Source: Hippasteria phrygiana
Taxonomy: Eukaryota > Echinodermata > Asteroidea > Valvatida > Goniasteridae
Assembly: GCA_037893225.1 (NCBI GenBank)
Contig: JAZGUH010000261.1
Span: 372,001-436,000 of the forward strand
DNA: 64,000 nucleotides
Direction of reading: 5' to 3'
Of this stretch, positions 36,043-48,913 are shown piece after piece. The notes beneath the pieces were generated by a model. It was given only the letters and a program-made list of their open reading frames with translations. It ran no database searches and was not told the origin of the DNA. Position numbers and translations under genes: made by a program. Numbering within the stretch: position 1 is the first letter of the stretch; each line of letters starts with the position of its first letter.

Positions 36043-36978
36043 TAGCTTAGATCTAGCGCAACAATTTGAGACCATCGCCAGCTTCACAGCGTTAGAACTC
36101 GTGGAGAAAATTCAAACCTCGCAACAAATTTCTTCCCGTGAACTCTGTGTGCGTTCTCCCGTTTACTGCATTGTGACTGCTTAACGTTTGCCAAATTTTC
36201 AGATGAACGCCCCTCCTTTCCCTGGTCATAATTGAATGGGATATTAACCAAATCCAGTAATTTTTACACGTATGGGTAGCTTAGATATAGCGCAACAATT
36301 TGAGACCATCGCCAGCTTCACAGCGTTAGAACTCTTCGAGAAAATGCAAACCTCGCAACAAATTTCTTCCCGTGAACTCTGTGTGCGTTCTCCCGATTAC
36401 TGCATTGTGACTGCTTAACGTTTGCCAAATGTTCAGATGAACGCCCCTCCTTTCCCTGTTCATAATTGAATGGGATATTGACCAAATCAAGTAATTTTTA
36501 CACGTATATGTAGCTTAGATCTAGCGCAACAATTTGAGACCATCGCCAGCTTCACAGCGTTAGAACTCTTCGAGAAAATGCAAACCTCGCAACAAATTTC
36601 TTCCCGTGAACTCTGTGTGCGTTCTCCCGTTTACTGCATTGTGACTGCTTAACGTTTGCCAAATTTTCAGATGAACACCCCTCCTTTCCCTGTTCATAAT
36701 TGAATGGGATATTGACCAAATCAAGTAATGTTTACACGTATGGGTAGCTTAGATCTAGCGCAACAATTTGAGACCATCGCCAGCTTCAGAGCGTTAGAAC
36801 TAGTGGAGAAAATTCAAACCTCGCAACAAATTTCTTCCCGTGAACTCTGTGTGCGTTCTCCCGTTTACTGCATTGTGACTGCTTAACGTTTGCCAAATTT
36901 TCAGATGAACGCCCCTCATTTCCCTGTTCATAATTGAATGGGATATTGACCAAATCCAGTATGTTTTACACGTATGGA

Positions 36979-37212
36979 TAGCTTAGATCTAGCGCAACAA
37001 TTTGAGACCATCGCCAGCTTCAGAGCGTTAGAACTAGTGGAGAAAATTCAAACCTCGCAACAAATTTCTTCCCGTGAACTCTGTGTGCGTTCTCCCGTTT
37101 ACTGCATTGTGACTGCTTAACGTTTGCCAAATTTTCAGATGAACGCCCCTCCTTTCCCTGTTCATAATTGAATGGGATATTGACCAAATCAAGTAATGTT
37201 TACACGTATGGG
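36979..37212 (+). repeat. Hexamer monomer D
   Basis: Preceded by tatgga. Diagnostic states: gatcta, cagag, agtgg, gtttac, attttc, cccctcc, ttgacc, tcaag, taatgttt, then tatggg. Confidence 0.9.
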
Positions 37213-37446
37213 TAGCTTAGATCTAGCGCAACAATTTGAGACCATCGCCAGCTTCAGAGCGTTAGAACTAGTGGAGAAAATTCAAACCTCGCAACAAATT
37301 TCTTCCCGTGAACTCTGTGTGCGTTCTCCCGATTACTGCATTGTGACTGCTTAACGTTTGCCAAATGTTCAGATGAACGCCCCTCCTTTCCCTGTTCATA
37401 ATTGAATGGGATATTGACCAAATCAAGTAATTTTTACACGTATATG
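37213..37446 (+). repeat. Hexamer monomer E (S/R hybrid)
   Basis: The 5' half is like S of the decamer (gatcta, cagag, agtgg after taatgttt/tatggg). The 3' half is like R (cgatta, atgttc, cccctcc, tcaag, taattttt, tatatg). The breakpoint lies between positions 61 and 120. E is confined to the hexamer block and marks its origin. Confidence 0.88.
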
Positions 37447-37680
37447 TAGCTTAGATCTAGCGCAACAATTTGAGACCATCGCCAGCTTCACAGCGTTAGA
37501 ACTCGTGGAGAAAATTCAAACCTCGCAACAAATTTCTTCCCGTGAACTCTGTGTGCGTTCTCCCGTTTACTGCATTGTGACTGCTTAACGTTTGCCAAAT
37601 TTTCAGATGAACGCCCCTCCTTTCCCTGGTCATAATTGAATGGGATATTAACCAAATCCAGTAATTTTTACACGTATGGG
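37447..37680 (+). repeat. Hexamer monomer F
   Basis: Preceded by tatatg. States: gatcta, cacag, cgtgg, gtttac, attttc, ggtcat, ttaacc, tccag, taattttt, tatggg. It is the only hexamer monomer with ggtcat and ttaacc. Confidence 0.9.
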
Positions 37681-37914
37681 TAGCTTAGATATAGCGCAAC
37701 AATTTGAGACCATCGCCAGCTTCACAGCGTTAGAACTCTTCGAGAAAATGCAAACCTCGCAACAAATTTCTTCCCGTGAACTCTGTGTGCGTTCTCCCGA
37801 TTACTGCATTGTGACTGCTTAACGTTTGCCAAATGTTCAGATGAACGCCCCTCCTTTCCCTGTTCATAATTGAATGGGATATTGACCAAATCAAGTAATT
37901 TTTACACGTATATG
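37681..37914 (+). repeat. Hexamer monomer G
   Basis: States: gatata (lacks the AGATCT site), cacag, cttcg, aaaatg, cgatta, atgttc, ttgacc, tcaag, taattttt, tatatg. Confidence 0.9.
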
Positions 37915-38148
37915 TAGCTTAGATCTAGCGCAACAATTTGAGACCATCGCCAGCTTCACAGCGTTAGAACTCTTCGAGAAAATGCAAACCTCGCAACAAA
38001 TTTCTTCCCGTGAACTCTGTGTGCGTTCTCCCGTTTACTGCATTGTGACTGCTTAACGTTTGCCAAATTTTCAGATGAACACCCCTCCTTTCCCTGTTCA
38101 TAATTGAATGGGATATTGACCAAATCAAGTAATGTTTACACGTGTGGG
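37915..38148 (+). repeat. Hexamer monomer H
   Basis: States: gatcta, cacag, cttcg, aaaatg, gtttac, attttc, aacacc (loses a CpG), ttgacc, tcaag, taatgttt. The following junction in this copy is the private cacgtgtggg. Confidence 0.9.
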
Positions 38149-38382
38149 TAGCTTAGATCTAGCGCAACAATTTGAGACCATCGCCAGCTTCAGAGCGTTA
38201 GAACTAGTGGAGAAAATTCAAACCTCGCAACAAATTTCTTCCCGTGAACTCTGTGTGCGTTCTCCCGTTTACTGCATTGTGACTGCTTAACGTTTGCCAA
38301 ATTTTCAGATGAACGCCCCTCATTTCCCTGTTCATAATTGAATGGGATATTGACCAAATCCAGTATGTTTTACACGTATGGA
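38149..38382 (+). repeat. Hexamer monomer I
   Basis: States: gatcta, cagag, agtgg, gtttac, attttc, cccctca, ttgacc, tccag, tatgtttt, tatgga, leading into D. Confidence 0.9.
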
Positions 38383-41300
38383 TAGCTTAGATCTAGCGCA
38401 ACAATTTGAGACCATCGCCAGCTTCAGAGCGTTAGAACTAGTGGAGAAAATTCAAACCTCGCAACAAATTTCTTCCCGTGAACTCTGTGTGCGTTCTCCC
38501 GTTTACTGCATTGTGACTGCTTAACGTTTGCCAAATTTTCAGATGAACGCCCCTCCTTTCCCTGTTCATAATTGAATGGGATATTGACCAAATCAAGTAA
38601 TGTTTACACGTATGGGTAGCTTAGATCTAGCGCAACAATTTGAGACCATCGCCAGCTTCAGAGCGTTAGAACTAGTGGAGAAAATTCAAACCTCGCAACA
38701 AATTTCTTCCCGTGAACTCTGTGTGCGTTCTCCCGATTACTGCATTGTGACTGCTTAACGTTTGCCAAATGTTCAGATGAACGCCCCTCCTTTCCCTGTT
38801 CATAATTGAATGGGATATTGACCAAATCAAGTAATTTTTACACGTATATGTAGCTTAGATCTAGCGCAACAATTTGAGACCATCGCCAGCTTCAGAGCGT
38901 TAGAACTAGTGGAGAAAATTCAAACCTCGCAACAAATTTCTTCCCGTGAACTCTGTGTGCGTTCTCCCGTTTACTGCATTGTGACTGCTTAACGTTTGCC
39001 AAATTTTCAGATGAACGCCCCTCATTTCCCTGTTCATAATTGAATGGGATATTGACCAAATCCAGTATGTTTTACACGTATGGATAGCTTAGATCTAGCG
39101 CAACAATTTGAGACCATCGCCAGCTTCAGAGCGTTAGAACTAGTGGAGAAAATTCAAACCTCGCAACAAATTTCTTCCCGTGAACTCTGTGTGCGTTCTC
39201 CCGTTTACTGCATTGTGACTGCTTAACGTTTGCCAAATTTTCAGATGAACGCCCCTCCTTTCCCTGTTCATAATTGAATGGGATATTGACCAAATCAAGT
39301 AATGTTTACACGTATGGGTAGCTTAGATCTAGCGCAACAATTTGAGACCATCGCCAGCTTCAGAGCGTTAGAACTAGTGGAGAAAATTCAAACCTCGCAA
39401 CAAATTTCTTCCCGTGAACTCTGTGTGCGTTCTCCCGTTTACTGCATTGTGACTGCTTAACGTTTGCCAAATTTTCAGATGAACGCCCCTCATTTCCCTG
39501 TTCATAATTGAATGGGATATTGACCAAATCCAGTATGTTTTACACGTATGGATAGCTTAGATCTAGCGCAACAATTTGAGACCATCGCCAGCTTCAGAGC
39601 GTTAGAACTAGTGGAGAAAATTCAAACCTCGCAACAAATTTCTTCCCGTGAACTCTGTGTGCGTTCTCCCGTTTACTGCATTGTGACTGCTTAACGTTTG
39701 CCAAATTTTCAGATGAACGCCCCTCCTTTCCCTGTTCATAATTGAATGGGATATTGACCAAATCAAGTAATGTTTACACGTATGGGTAGCTTAGATCTAG
39801 CGCAACAATTTGAGACCATCGCCAGCTTCAGAGCGTTAGAACTAGTGGAGAAAATTCAAACCTCGCAACAAATTTCTTCCCGTGAACTCTGTGTGCGTTC
39901 TCCCGATTACTGCATTGTGACTGCTTAACGTTTGCCAAATGTTCAGATGAACGCCCCTCCTTTCCCTGTTCATAATTGAATGGGATATTGACCAAATCAA
40001 GTAATTTTTACACGTATATGTAGCTTAGATCTAGCGCAACAATTTGAGACCATCGCCAGCTTCACAGCGTTAGAACTCGTGGAGAAAATTCAAACCTCGC
40101 AACAAATTTCTTCCCGTGAACTCTGTGTGCGTTCTCCCGTTTACTGCATTGTGACTGCTTAACGTTTGCCAAATTTTCAGATGAACGCCCCTCCTTTCCC
40201 TGGTCATAATTGAATGGGATATTAACCAAATCCAGTAATTTTTACACGTATGGGTAGCTTAGATATAGCGCAACAATTTGAGACCATCGCCAGCTTCACA
40301 GCGTTAGAACTCTTCGAGAAAATGCAAACCTCGCAACAAATTTCTTCCCGTGAACTCTGTGTGCGTTCTCCCGATTACTGCATTGTGACTGCTTAACGTT
40401 TGCCAAATGTTCAGATGAACGCCCCTCCTTTCCCTGTTCATAATTGAATGGGATATTGACCAAATCAAGTAATTTTTACACGTATATGTAGCTTAGATCT
40501 AGCGCAACAATTTGAGACCATCGCCAGCTTCACAGCGTTAGAACTCTTCGAGAAAATGCAAACCTCGCAACAAATTTCTTCCCGTGAACTCTGTGTGCGT
40601 TCTCCCGTTTACTGCATTGTGACTGCTTAACGTTTGCCAAATTTTCAGATGAACACCCCTCCTTTCCCTGTTCATAATTGAATGGGATATTGACCAAATC
40701 AAGTAATGTTTACACGTATGGGTAGCTTAGATCTAGCGCAACAATTTGAGACCATCGCCAGCTTCAGAGCGTTAGAACTAGTGGAGAAAATTCAAACCTC
40801 GCAACAAATTTCTTCCCGTGAACTCTGTGTGCGTTCTCCCGTTTACTGCATTGTGACTGCTTAACGTTTGCCAAATTTTCAGATGAACGCCCCTCATTTC
40901 CCTGTTCATAATTGAATGGGATATTGACCAAATCCAGTATGTTTTACACGTATGGATAGCTTAGATCTAGCGCAACAATTTGAGACCATCGCCAGCTTCA
41001 GAGCGTTAGAACTAGTGGAGAAAATTCAAACCTCGCAACAAATTTCTTCCCGTGAACTCTGTGTGCGTTCTCCCGTTTACTGCATTGTGACTGCTTAACG
41101 TTTGCCAAATTTTCAGATGAACGCCCCTCCTTTCCCTGTTCATAATTGAATGGGATATTGACCAAATCAAGTAATGTTTACACGTATGGGTAGCTTAGAT
41201 CTAGCGCAACAATTTGAGACCATCGCCAGCTTCAGAGCGTTAGAACTAGTGGAGAAAATTCAAACCTCGCAACAAATTTCTTCCCGTGAACTCTGTGTGC

Positions 41301-42360
41301 GTTCTCCCGATTACTGCATTGTGACTGCTTAACGTTTGCCAAATGTTCAGATGAACGCCCCTCCTTTCCCTGTTCATAATTGAATGGGATATTGACCAAA
41401 TCAAGTAATTTTTACACGTATATGTAGCTTAGATCTAGCGCAACAATTTGAGACCATCGCCAGCTTCACAGCGTTAGAACTCGTGGAGAAAATTCAAACC
41501 TCGCAACAAATTTCTTCCCGTGAACTCTGTGTGCGTTCTCCCGTTTACTGCATTGTGACTGCTTAACGTTTGCCAAATTTTCAGATGAACGCCCCTCCTT
41601 TCCCTGGTCATAATTGAATGGGATATTAACCAAATCCAGTAATTTTTACACGTATGGGTAGCTTAGATATAGCGCAACAATTTGAGACCATCGCCAGCTT
41701 CACAGCGTTAGAACTCTTCGAGAAAATGCAAACCTCGCAACAAATTTCTTCCCGTGAACTCTGTGTGCGTTCTCCCGATTACTGCATTGTGACTGCTTAA
41801 CGTTTGCCAAATGTTCAGATGAACGCCCCTCCTTTCCCTGTTCATAATTGAATGGGATATTGACCAAATCAAGTAATTTTTACACGTATATGTAGCTTAG
41901 ATCTAGCGCAACAATTTGAGACCATCGCCAGCTTCACAGCGTTAGAACTCTTCGAGAAAATGCAAACCTCGCAACAAATTTCTTCCCGTGAACTCTGTGT
42001 GCGTTCTCCCGTTTACTGCATTGTGACTGCTTAACGTTTGCCAAATTTTCAGATGAACACCCCTCCTTTCCCTGTTCATAATTGAATGGGATATTGACCA
42101 AATCAAGTAATGTTTACACGTATGGGTAGCTTAGATCTAGCGCAACAATTTGAGACCATCGCCAGCTTCAGAGCGTTAGAACTAGTGGAGAAAATTCAAA
42201 CCTCGCAACAAATTTCTTCCCGTGAACTCTGTGTGCGTTCTCCCGTTTACTGCATTGTGACTGCTTAACGTTTGCCAAATTTTCAGATGAACGCCCCTCA
42301 TTTCCCTGTTCATAATTGAATGGGATATTGACCAAATCCAGTATGTTTTACACGTATGGA
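38383..42360 (+). repeat. 17-monomer super-repeat (3,978 bp), copy 1
   Basis: Order [D-E-I][D-I][D-E-F-G-H-I][D-E-F-G-H-I] with D-to-D intervals 702, 468, 1,404, 1,404. The same interval series follows immediately. It is a third level of repetition above monomer and hexamer. Confidence 0.9.
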
Positions 42361-45300
42361 TAGCTTAGATCTAGCGCAACAATTTGAGACCATCGCCAGC
42401 TTCAGAGCGTTAGAACTAGTGGAGAAAATTCAAACCTCGCAACAAATTTCTTCCCGTGAACTCTGTGTGCGTTCTCCCGTTTACTGCATTGTGACTGCTT
42501 AACGTTTGCCAAATTTTCAGATGAACGCCCCTCCTTTCCCTGTTCATAATTGAATGGGATATTGACCAAATCAAGTAATGTTTACACGTATGGGTAGCTT
42601 AGATCTAGCGCAACAATTTGAGACCATCGCCAGCTTCAGAGCGTTAGAACTAGTGGAGAAAATTCAAACCTCGCAACAAATTTCTTCCCGTGAACTCTGT
42701 GTGCGTTCTCCCGATTACTGCATTGTGACTGCTTAACGTTTGCCAAATGTTCAGATGAACGCCCCTCCTTTCCCTGTTCATAATTGAATGGGATATTGAC
42801 CAAATCAAGTAATTTTTACACGTATATGTAGCTTAGATCTAGCGCAACAATTTGAGACCATCGCCAGCTTCAGAGCGTTAGAACTAGTGGAGAAAATTCA
42901 AACCTCGCAACAAATTTCTTCCCGTGAACTCTGTGTGCGTTCTCCCGTTTACTGCATTGTGACTGCTTAACGTTTGCCAAATTTTCAGATGAACGCCCCT
43001 CATTTCCCTGTTCATAATTGAATGGGATATTGACCAAATCCAGTATGTTTTACACGTATGGATAGCTTAGATCTAGCGCAACAATTTGAGACCATCGCCA
43101 GCTTCAGAGCGTTAGAACTAGTGGAGAAAATTCAAACCTCGCAACAAATTTCTTCCCGTGAACTCTGTGTGCGTTCTCCCGTTTACTGCATTGTGACTGC
43201 TTAACGTTTGCCAAATTTTCAGATGAACGCCCCTCCTTTCCCTGTTCATAATTGAATGGGATATTGACCAAATCAAGTAATGTTTACACGTATGGGTAGC
43301 TTAGATCTAGCGCAACAATTTGAGACCATCGCCAGCTTCAGAGCGTTAGAACTAGTGGAGAAAATTCAAACCTCGCAACAAATTTCTTCCCGTGAACTCT
43401 GTGTGCGTTCTCCCGTTTACTGCATTGTGACTGCTTAACGTTTGCCAAATTTTCAGATGAACGCCCCTCATTTCCCTGTTCATAATTGAATGGGATATTG
43501 ACCAAATCCAGTATGTTTTACACGTATGGATAGCTTAGATCTAGCGCAACAATTTGAGACCATCGCCAGCTTCAGAGCGTTAGAACTAGTGGAGAAAATT
43601 CAAACCTCGCAACAAATTTCTTCCCGTGAACTCTGTGTGCGTTCTCCCGTTTACTGCATTGTGACTGCTTAACGTTTGCCAAATTTTCAGATGAACGCCC
43701 CTCCTTTCCCTGTTCATAATTGAATGGGATATTGACCAAATCAAGTAATGTTTACACGTATGGGTAGCTTAGATCTAGCGCAACAATTTGAGACCATCGC
43801 CAGCTTCAGAGCGTTAGAACTAGTGGAGAAAATTCAAACCTCGCAACAAATTTCTTCCCGTGAACTCTGTGTGCGTTCTCCCGATTACTGCATTGTGACT
43901 GCTTAACGTTTGCCAAATGTTCAGATGAACGCCCCTCCTTTCCCTGTTCATAATTGAATGGGATATTGACCAAATCAAGTAATTTTTACACGTATATGTA
44001 GCTTAGATCTAGCGCAACAATTTGAGACCATCGCCAGCTTCACAGCGTTAGAACTCGTGGAGAAAATTCAAACCTCGCAACAAATTTCTTCCCGTGAACT
44101 CTGTGTGCGTTCTCCCGTTTACTGCATTGTGACTGCTTAACGTTTGCCAAATTTTCAGATGAACGCCCCTCCTTTCCCTGGTCATAATTGAATGGGATAT
44201 TAACCAAATCCAGTAATTTTTACACGTATGGGTAGCTTAGATATAGCGCAACAATTTGAGACCATCGCCAGCTTCACAGCGTTAGAACTCTTCGAGAAAA
44301 TGCAAACCTCGCAACAAATTTCTTCCCGTGAACTCTGTGTGCGTTCTCCCGATTACTGCATTGTGACTGCTTAACGTTTGCCAAATGTTCAGATGAACGC
44401 CCCTCCTTTCCCTGTTCATAATTGAATGGGATATTGACCAAATCAAGTAATTTTTACACGTATATGTAGCTTAGATCTAGCGCAACAATTTGAGACCATC
44501 GCCAGCTTCACAGCGTTAGAACTCTTCGAGAAAATGCAAACCTCGCAACAAATTTCTTCCCGTGAACTCTGTGTGCGTTCTCCCGTTTACTGCATTGTGA
44601 CTGCTTAACGTTTGCCAAATTTTCAGATGAACACCCCTCCTTTCCCTGTTCATAATTGAATGGGATATTGACCAAATCAAGTAATGTTTACACGTATGGG
44701 TAGCTTAGATCTAGCGCAACAATTTGAGACCATCGCCAGCTTCAGAGCGTTAGAACTAGTGGAGAAAATTCAAACCTCGCAACAAATTTCTTCCCGTGAA
44801 CTCTGTGTGCGTTCTCCCGTTTACTGCATTGTGACTGCTTAACGTTTGCCAAATTTTCAGATGAACGCCCCTCATTTCCCTGTTCATAATTGAATGGGAT
44901 ATTGACCAAATCCAGTATGTTTTACACGTATGGATAGCTTAGATCTAGCGCAACAATTTGAGACCATCGCCAGCTTCAGAGCGTTAGAACTAGTGGAGAA
45001 AATTCAAACCTCGCAACAAATTTCTTCCCGTGAACTCTGTGTGCGTTCTCCCGTTTACTGCATTGTGACTGCTTAACGTTTGCCAAATTTTCAGATGAAC
45101 GCCCCTCCTTTCCCTGTTCATAATTGAATGGGATATTGACCAAATCAAGTAATGTTTACACGTATGGGTAGCTTAGATCTAGCGCAACAATTTGAGACCA
45201 TCGCCAGCTTCAGAGCGTTAGAACTAGTGGAGAAAATTCAAACCTCGCAACAAATTTCTTCCCGTGAACTCTGTGTGCGTTCTCCCGATTACTGCATTGT

Positions 45301-46338
45301 GACTGCTTAACGTTTGCCAAATGTTCAGATGAACGCCCCTCCTTTCCCTGTTCATAATTGAATGGGATATTGACCAAATCAAGTAATTTTTACACGTATA
45401 TGTAGCTTAGATCTAGCGCAACAATTTGAGACCATCGCCAGCTTCACAGCGTTAGAACTCGTGGAGAAAATTCAAACCTCGCAACAAATTTCTTCCCGTG
45501 AACTCTGTGTGCGTTCTCCCGTTTACTGCATTGTGACTGCTTAACGTTTGCCAAATTTTCAGATGAACGCCCCTCCTTTCCCTGGTCATAATTGAATGGG
45601 ATATTAACCAAATCCAGTAATTTTTACACGTATGGGTAGCTTAGATATAGCGCAACAATTTGAGACCATCGCCAGCTTCACAGCGTTAGAACTCTTCGAG
45701 AAAATGCAAACCTCGCAACAAATTTCTTCCCGTGAACTCTGTGTGCGTTCTCCCGATTACTGCATTGTGACTGCTTAACGTTTGCCAAATGTTCAGATGA
45801 ACGCCCCTCCTTTCCCTGTTCATAATTGAATGGGATATTGACCAAATCAAGTAATTTTTACACGTATATGTAGCTTAGATCTAGCGCAACAATTTGAGAC
45901 CATCGCCAGCTTCACAGCGTTAGAACTCTTCGAGAAAATGCAAACCTCGCAACAAATTTCTTCCCGTGAACTCTGTGTGCGTTCTCCCGTTTACTGCATT
46001 GTGACTGCTTAACGTTTGCCAAATTTTCAGATGAACACCCCTCCTTTCCCTGTTCATAATTGAATGGGATATTGACCAAATCAAGTAATGTTTACACGTA
46101 TGGGTAGCTTAGATCTAGCGCAACAATTTGAGACCATCGCCAGCTTCAGAGCGTTAGAACTAGTGGAGAAAATTCAAACCTCGCAACAAATTTCTTCCCG
46201 TGAACTCTGTGTGCGTTCTCCCGTTTACTGCATTGTGACTGCTTAACGTTTGCCAAATTTTCAGATGAACGCCCCTCATTTCCCTGTTCATAATTGAATG
46301 GGATATTGACCAAATCCAGTATGTTTTACACGTATGGA
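42361..46338 (+). repeat. 17-monomer super-repeat (3,978 bp), copy 2
   Basis: Exact structural repeat of copy 1: D starts at 42,361, 43,063, 43,531 and 44,935. It is followed by a D-I unit (46,339-46,806) and one hexamer (46,807-48,210), which would be a third copy lacking D-E-I. Confidence 0.9.
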
Positions 46339-48678
46339 TAGCTTAGATCTAGCGCAACAATTTGAGACCATCGCCAGCTTCAGAGCGTTAGAACTAGTGG
46401 AGAAAATTCAAACCTCGCAACAAATTTCTTCCCGTGAACTCTGTGTGCGTTCTCCCGTTTACTGCATTGTGACTGCTTAACGTTTGCCAAATTTTCAGAT
46501 GAACGCCCCTCCTTTCCCTGTTCATAATTGAATGGGATATTGACCAAATCAAGTAATGTTTACACGTATGGGTAGCTTAGATCTAGCGCAACAATTTGAG
46601 ACCATCGCCAGCTTCAGAGCGTTAGAACTAGTGGAGAAAATTCAAACCTCGCAACAAATTTCTTCCCGTGAACTCTGTGTGCGTTCTCCCGTTTACTGCA
46701 TTGTGACTGCTTAACGTTTGCCAAATTTTCAGATGAACGCCCCTCATTTCCCTGTTCATAATTGAATGGGATATTGACCAAATCCAGTATGTTTTACACG
46801 TATGGATAGCTTAGATCTAGCGCAACAATTTGAGACCATCGCCAGCTTCAGAGCGTTAGAACTAGTGGAGAAAATTCAAACCTCGCAACAAATTTCTTCC
46901 CGTGAACTCTGTGTGCGTTCTCCCGTTTACTGCATTGTGACTGCTTAACGTTTGCCAAATTTTCAGATGAACGCCCCTCCTTTCCCTGTTCATAATTGAA
47001 TGGGATATTGACCAAATCAAGTAATGTTTACACGTATGGGTAGCTTAGATCTAGCGCAACAATTTGAGACCATCGCCAGCTTCAGAGCGTTAGAACTAGT
47101 GGAGAAAATTCAAACCTCGCAACAAATTTCTTCCCGTGAACTCTGTGTGCGTTCTCCCGATTACTGCATTGTGACTGCTTAACGTTTGCCAAATGTTCAG
47201 ATGAACGCCCCTCCTTTCCCTGTTCATAATTGAATGGGATATTGACCAAATCAAGTAATTTTTACACGTATATGTAGCTTAGATCTAGCGCAACAATTTG
47301 AGACCATCGCCAGCTTCACAGCGTTAGAACTCGTGGAGAAAATTCAAACCTCGCAACAAATTTCTTCCCGTGAACTCTGTGTGCGTTCTCCCGTTTACTG
47401 CATTGTGACTGCTTAACGTTTGCCAAATTTTCAGATGAACGCCCCTCCTTTCCCTGGTCATAATTGAATGGGATATTAACCAAATCCAGTAATTTTTACA
47501 CGTATGGGTAGCTTAGATATAGCGCAACAATTTGAGACCATCGCCAGCTTCACAGCGTTAGAACTCTTCGAGAAAATGCAAACCTCGCAACAAATTTCTT
47601 CCCGTGAACTCTGTGTGCGTTCTCCCGATTACTGCATTGTGACTGCTTAACGTTTGCCAAATGTTCAGATGAACGCCCCTCCTTTCCCTGTTCATAATTG
47701 AATGGGATATTGACCAAATCAAGTAATTTTTACACGTATATGTAGCTTAGATCTAGCGCAACAATTTGAGACCATCGCCAGCTTCACAGCGTTAGAACTC
47801 TTCGAGAAAATGCAAACCTCGCAACAAATTTCTTCCCGTGAACTCTGTGTGCGTTCTCCCGTTTACTGCATTGTGACTGCTTAACGTTTGCCAAATTTTC
47901 AGATGAACACCCCTCCTTTCCCTGTTCATAATTGAATGGGATATTGACCAAATCAAGTAATGTTTACACGTATGGGTAGCTTAGATCTAGCGCAACAATT
48001 TGAGACCATCGCCAGCTTCAGAGCGTTAGAACTAGTGGAGAAAATTCAAACCTCGCAACAAATTTCTTCCCGTGAACTCTGTGTGCGTTCTCCCGTTTAC
48101 TGCATTGTGACTGCTTAACGTTTGCCAAATTTTCAGATGAACGCCCCTCATTTCCCTGTTCATAATTGAATGGGATATTGACCAAATCCAGTATGTTTTA
48201 CACGTATGGATAGCTTAGATCTAGCGCAACAATTTGAGACCATCGCCAGCTTCAGAGCGTTAGAACTAGTGGAGAAAATTCAAACCTCGCAACAAATTTC
48301 TTCCCGTGAACTCTGTGTGCGTTCTCCCGTTTACTGCATTGTGACTGCTTAACGTTTGCCAAATTTTCAGATGAACGCCCCTCCTTTCCCTGTTCATAAT
48401 TGAATGGGATATTGACCAAATCAAGTAATGTTTACACGTATGGGTAGCTTAGATCTAGCGCAACAATTTGAGACCATCGCCAGCTTCAGAGCGTTAGAAC
48501 TAGTGGAGAAAATTCAAACCTCGCAACAAATTTCTTCCCGTGAACTCTGTGTGCGTTCTCCCGGTTACTGCATTGTGACTGCTTAACGTTTGCCAAATTT
48601 TCAGATGAACGCCACTCCTTTCCCTGTTCATAATTGAATGGGATATTGACCAAATCCAGTATGTTTTACACGTATGAG

Positions 48679-48913
48679 TAGCTTAGATCTAGCGCAACAA
48701 TTTGGGAACCATCGCCAGCTTCAGAGCGTTAGAACTTTTCGAGATAATTTAAACCTCGCAAGAAATTTCTTCTTGTGAACTTTGTGTGCTTTCTCCCGTG
48801 TACTGCATTGTGACTGCTTAACGTTTGCCACATTTTCAGATGAACGCCCCTCCTTTCCCTGTTCATAATTGAATGGGATATTGACCAAATCCAGTATGTT
48901 TTACGCGTATGAG
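48679..48913 (+). repeat. Diverged X monomer (235 bp), gataattta variant
   Basis: X-type unit with tttgggaacc at 48,701 and the private gataatttaaacc. It is the first X after the X-free hexamer array; the distance from the previous X is 13,573 bp. Confidence 0.92.

Larger units (their letters stand above)
36043..48444 (+). repeat. Hexamer HOR array (1,404-bp unit; 53 monomers)
   Basis: A run of monomers in the order D-E-F-G-H-I, unit 6 x 234 = 1,404 bp. The marker tatggatagc before each D has D starts at 36,979, 38,383, 39,085, 39,553, 40,957, 42,361, 43,063, 43,531, 44,935, 46,339, 46,807 and 48,211. Six intervals are full hexamers (1,404), two are D-E-I (702) and three are D-I (468). No X monomer and no length variant occurs in these 12.4 kb, which is the most homogeneous part of the window. 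One private change is cacgtgtggg near 38,141. No gene is present. Confidence 0.93.

Noticed and set aside
36043..48444. CENP-B box in the cttcg monomers or around cccgtttactgcatt
   Set aside because: The best match keeps only about 6 of the 9 core bases, within chance expectation for a sequence of this length.
36043..48444. Assembly collapse or artificial expansion as the sole cause of the HOR pattern
   Set aside because: Private variants in phase, exact closure of the 1-bp length ledger and distinct hybrid breakpoints argue for real structure, although copy number of near-identical units (17-mer, 12-mer) cannot be confirmed from sequence alone.
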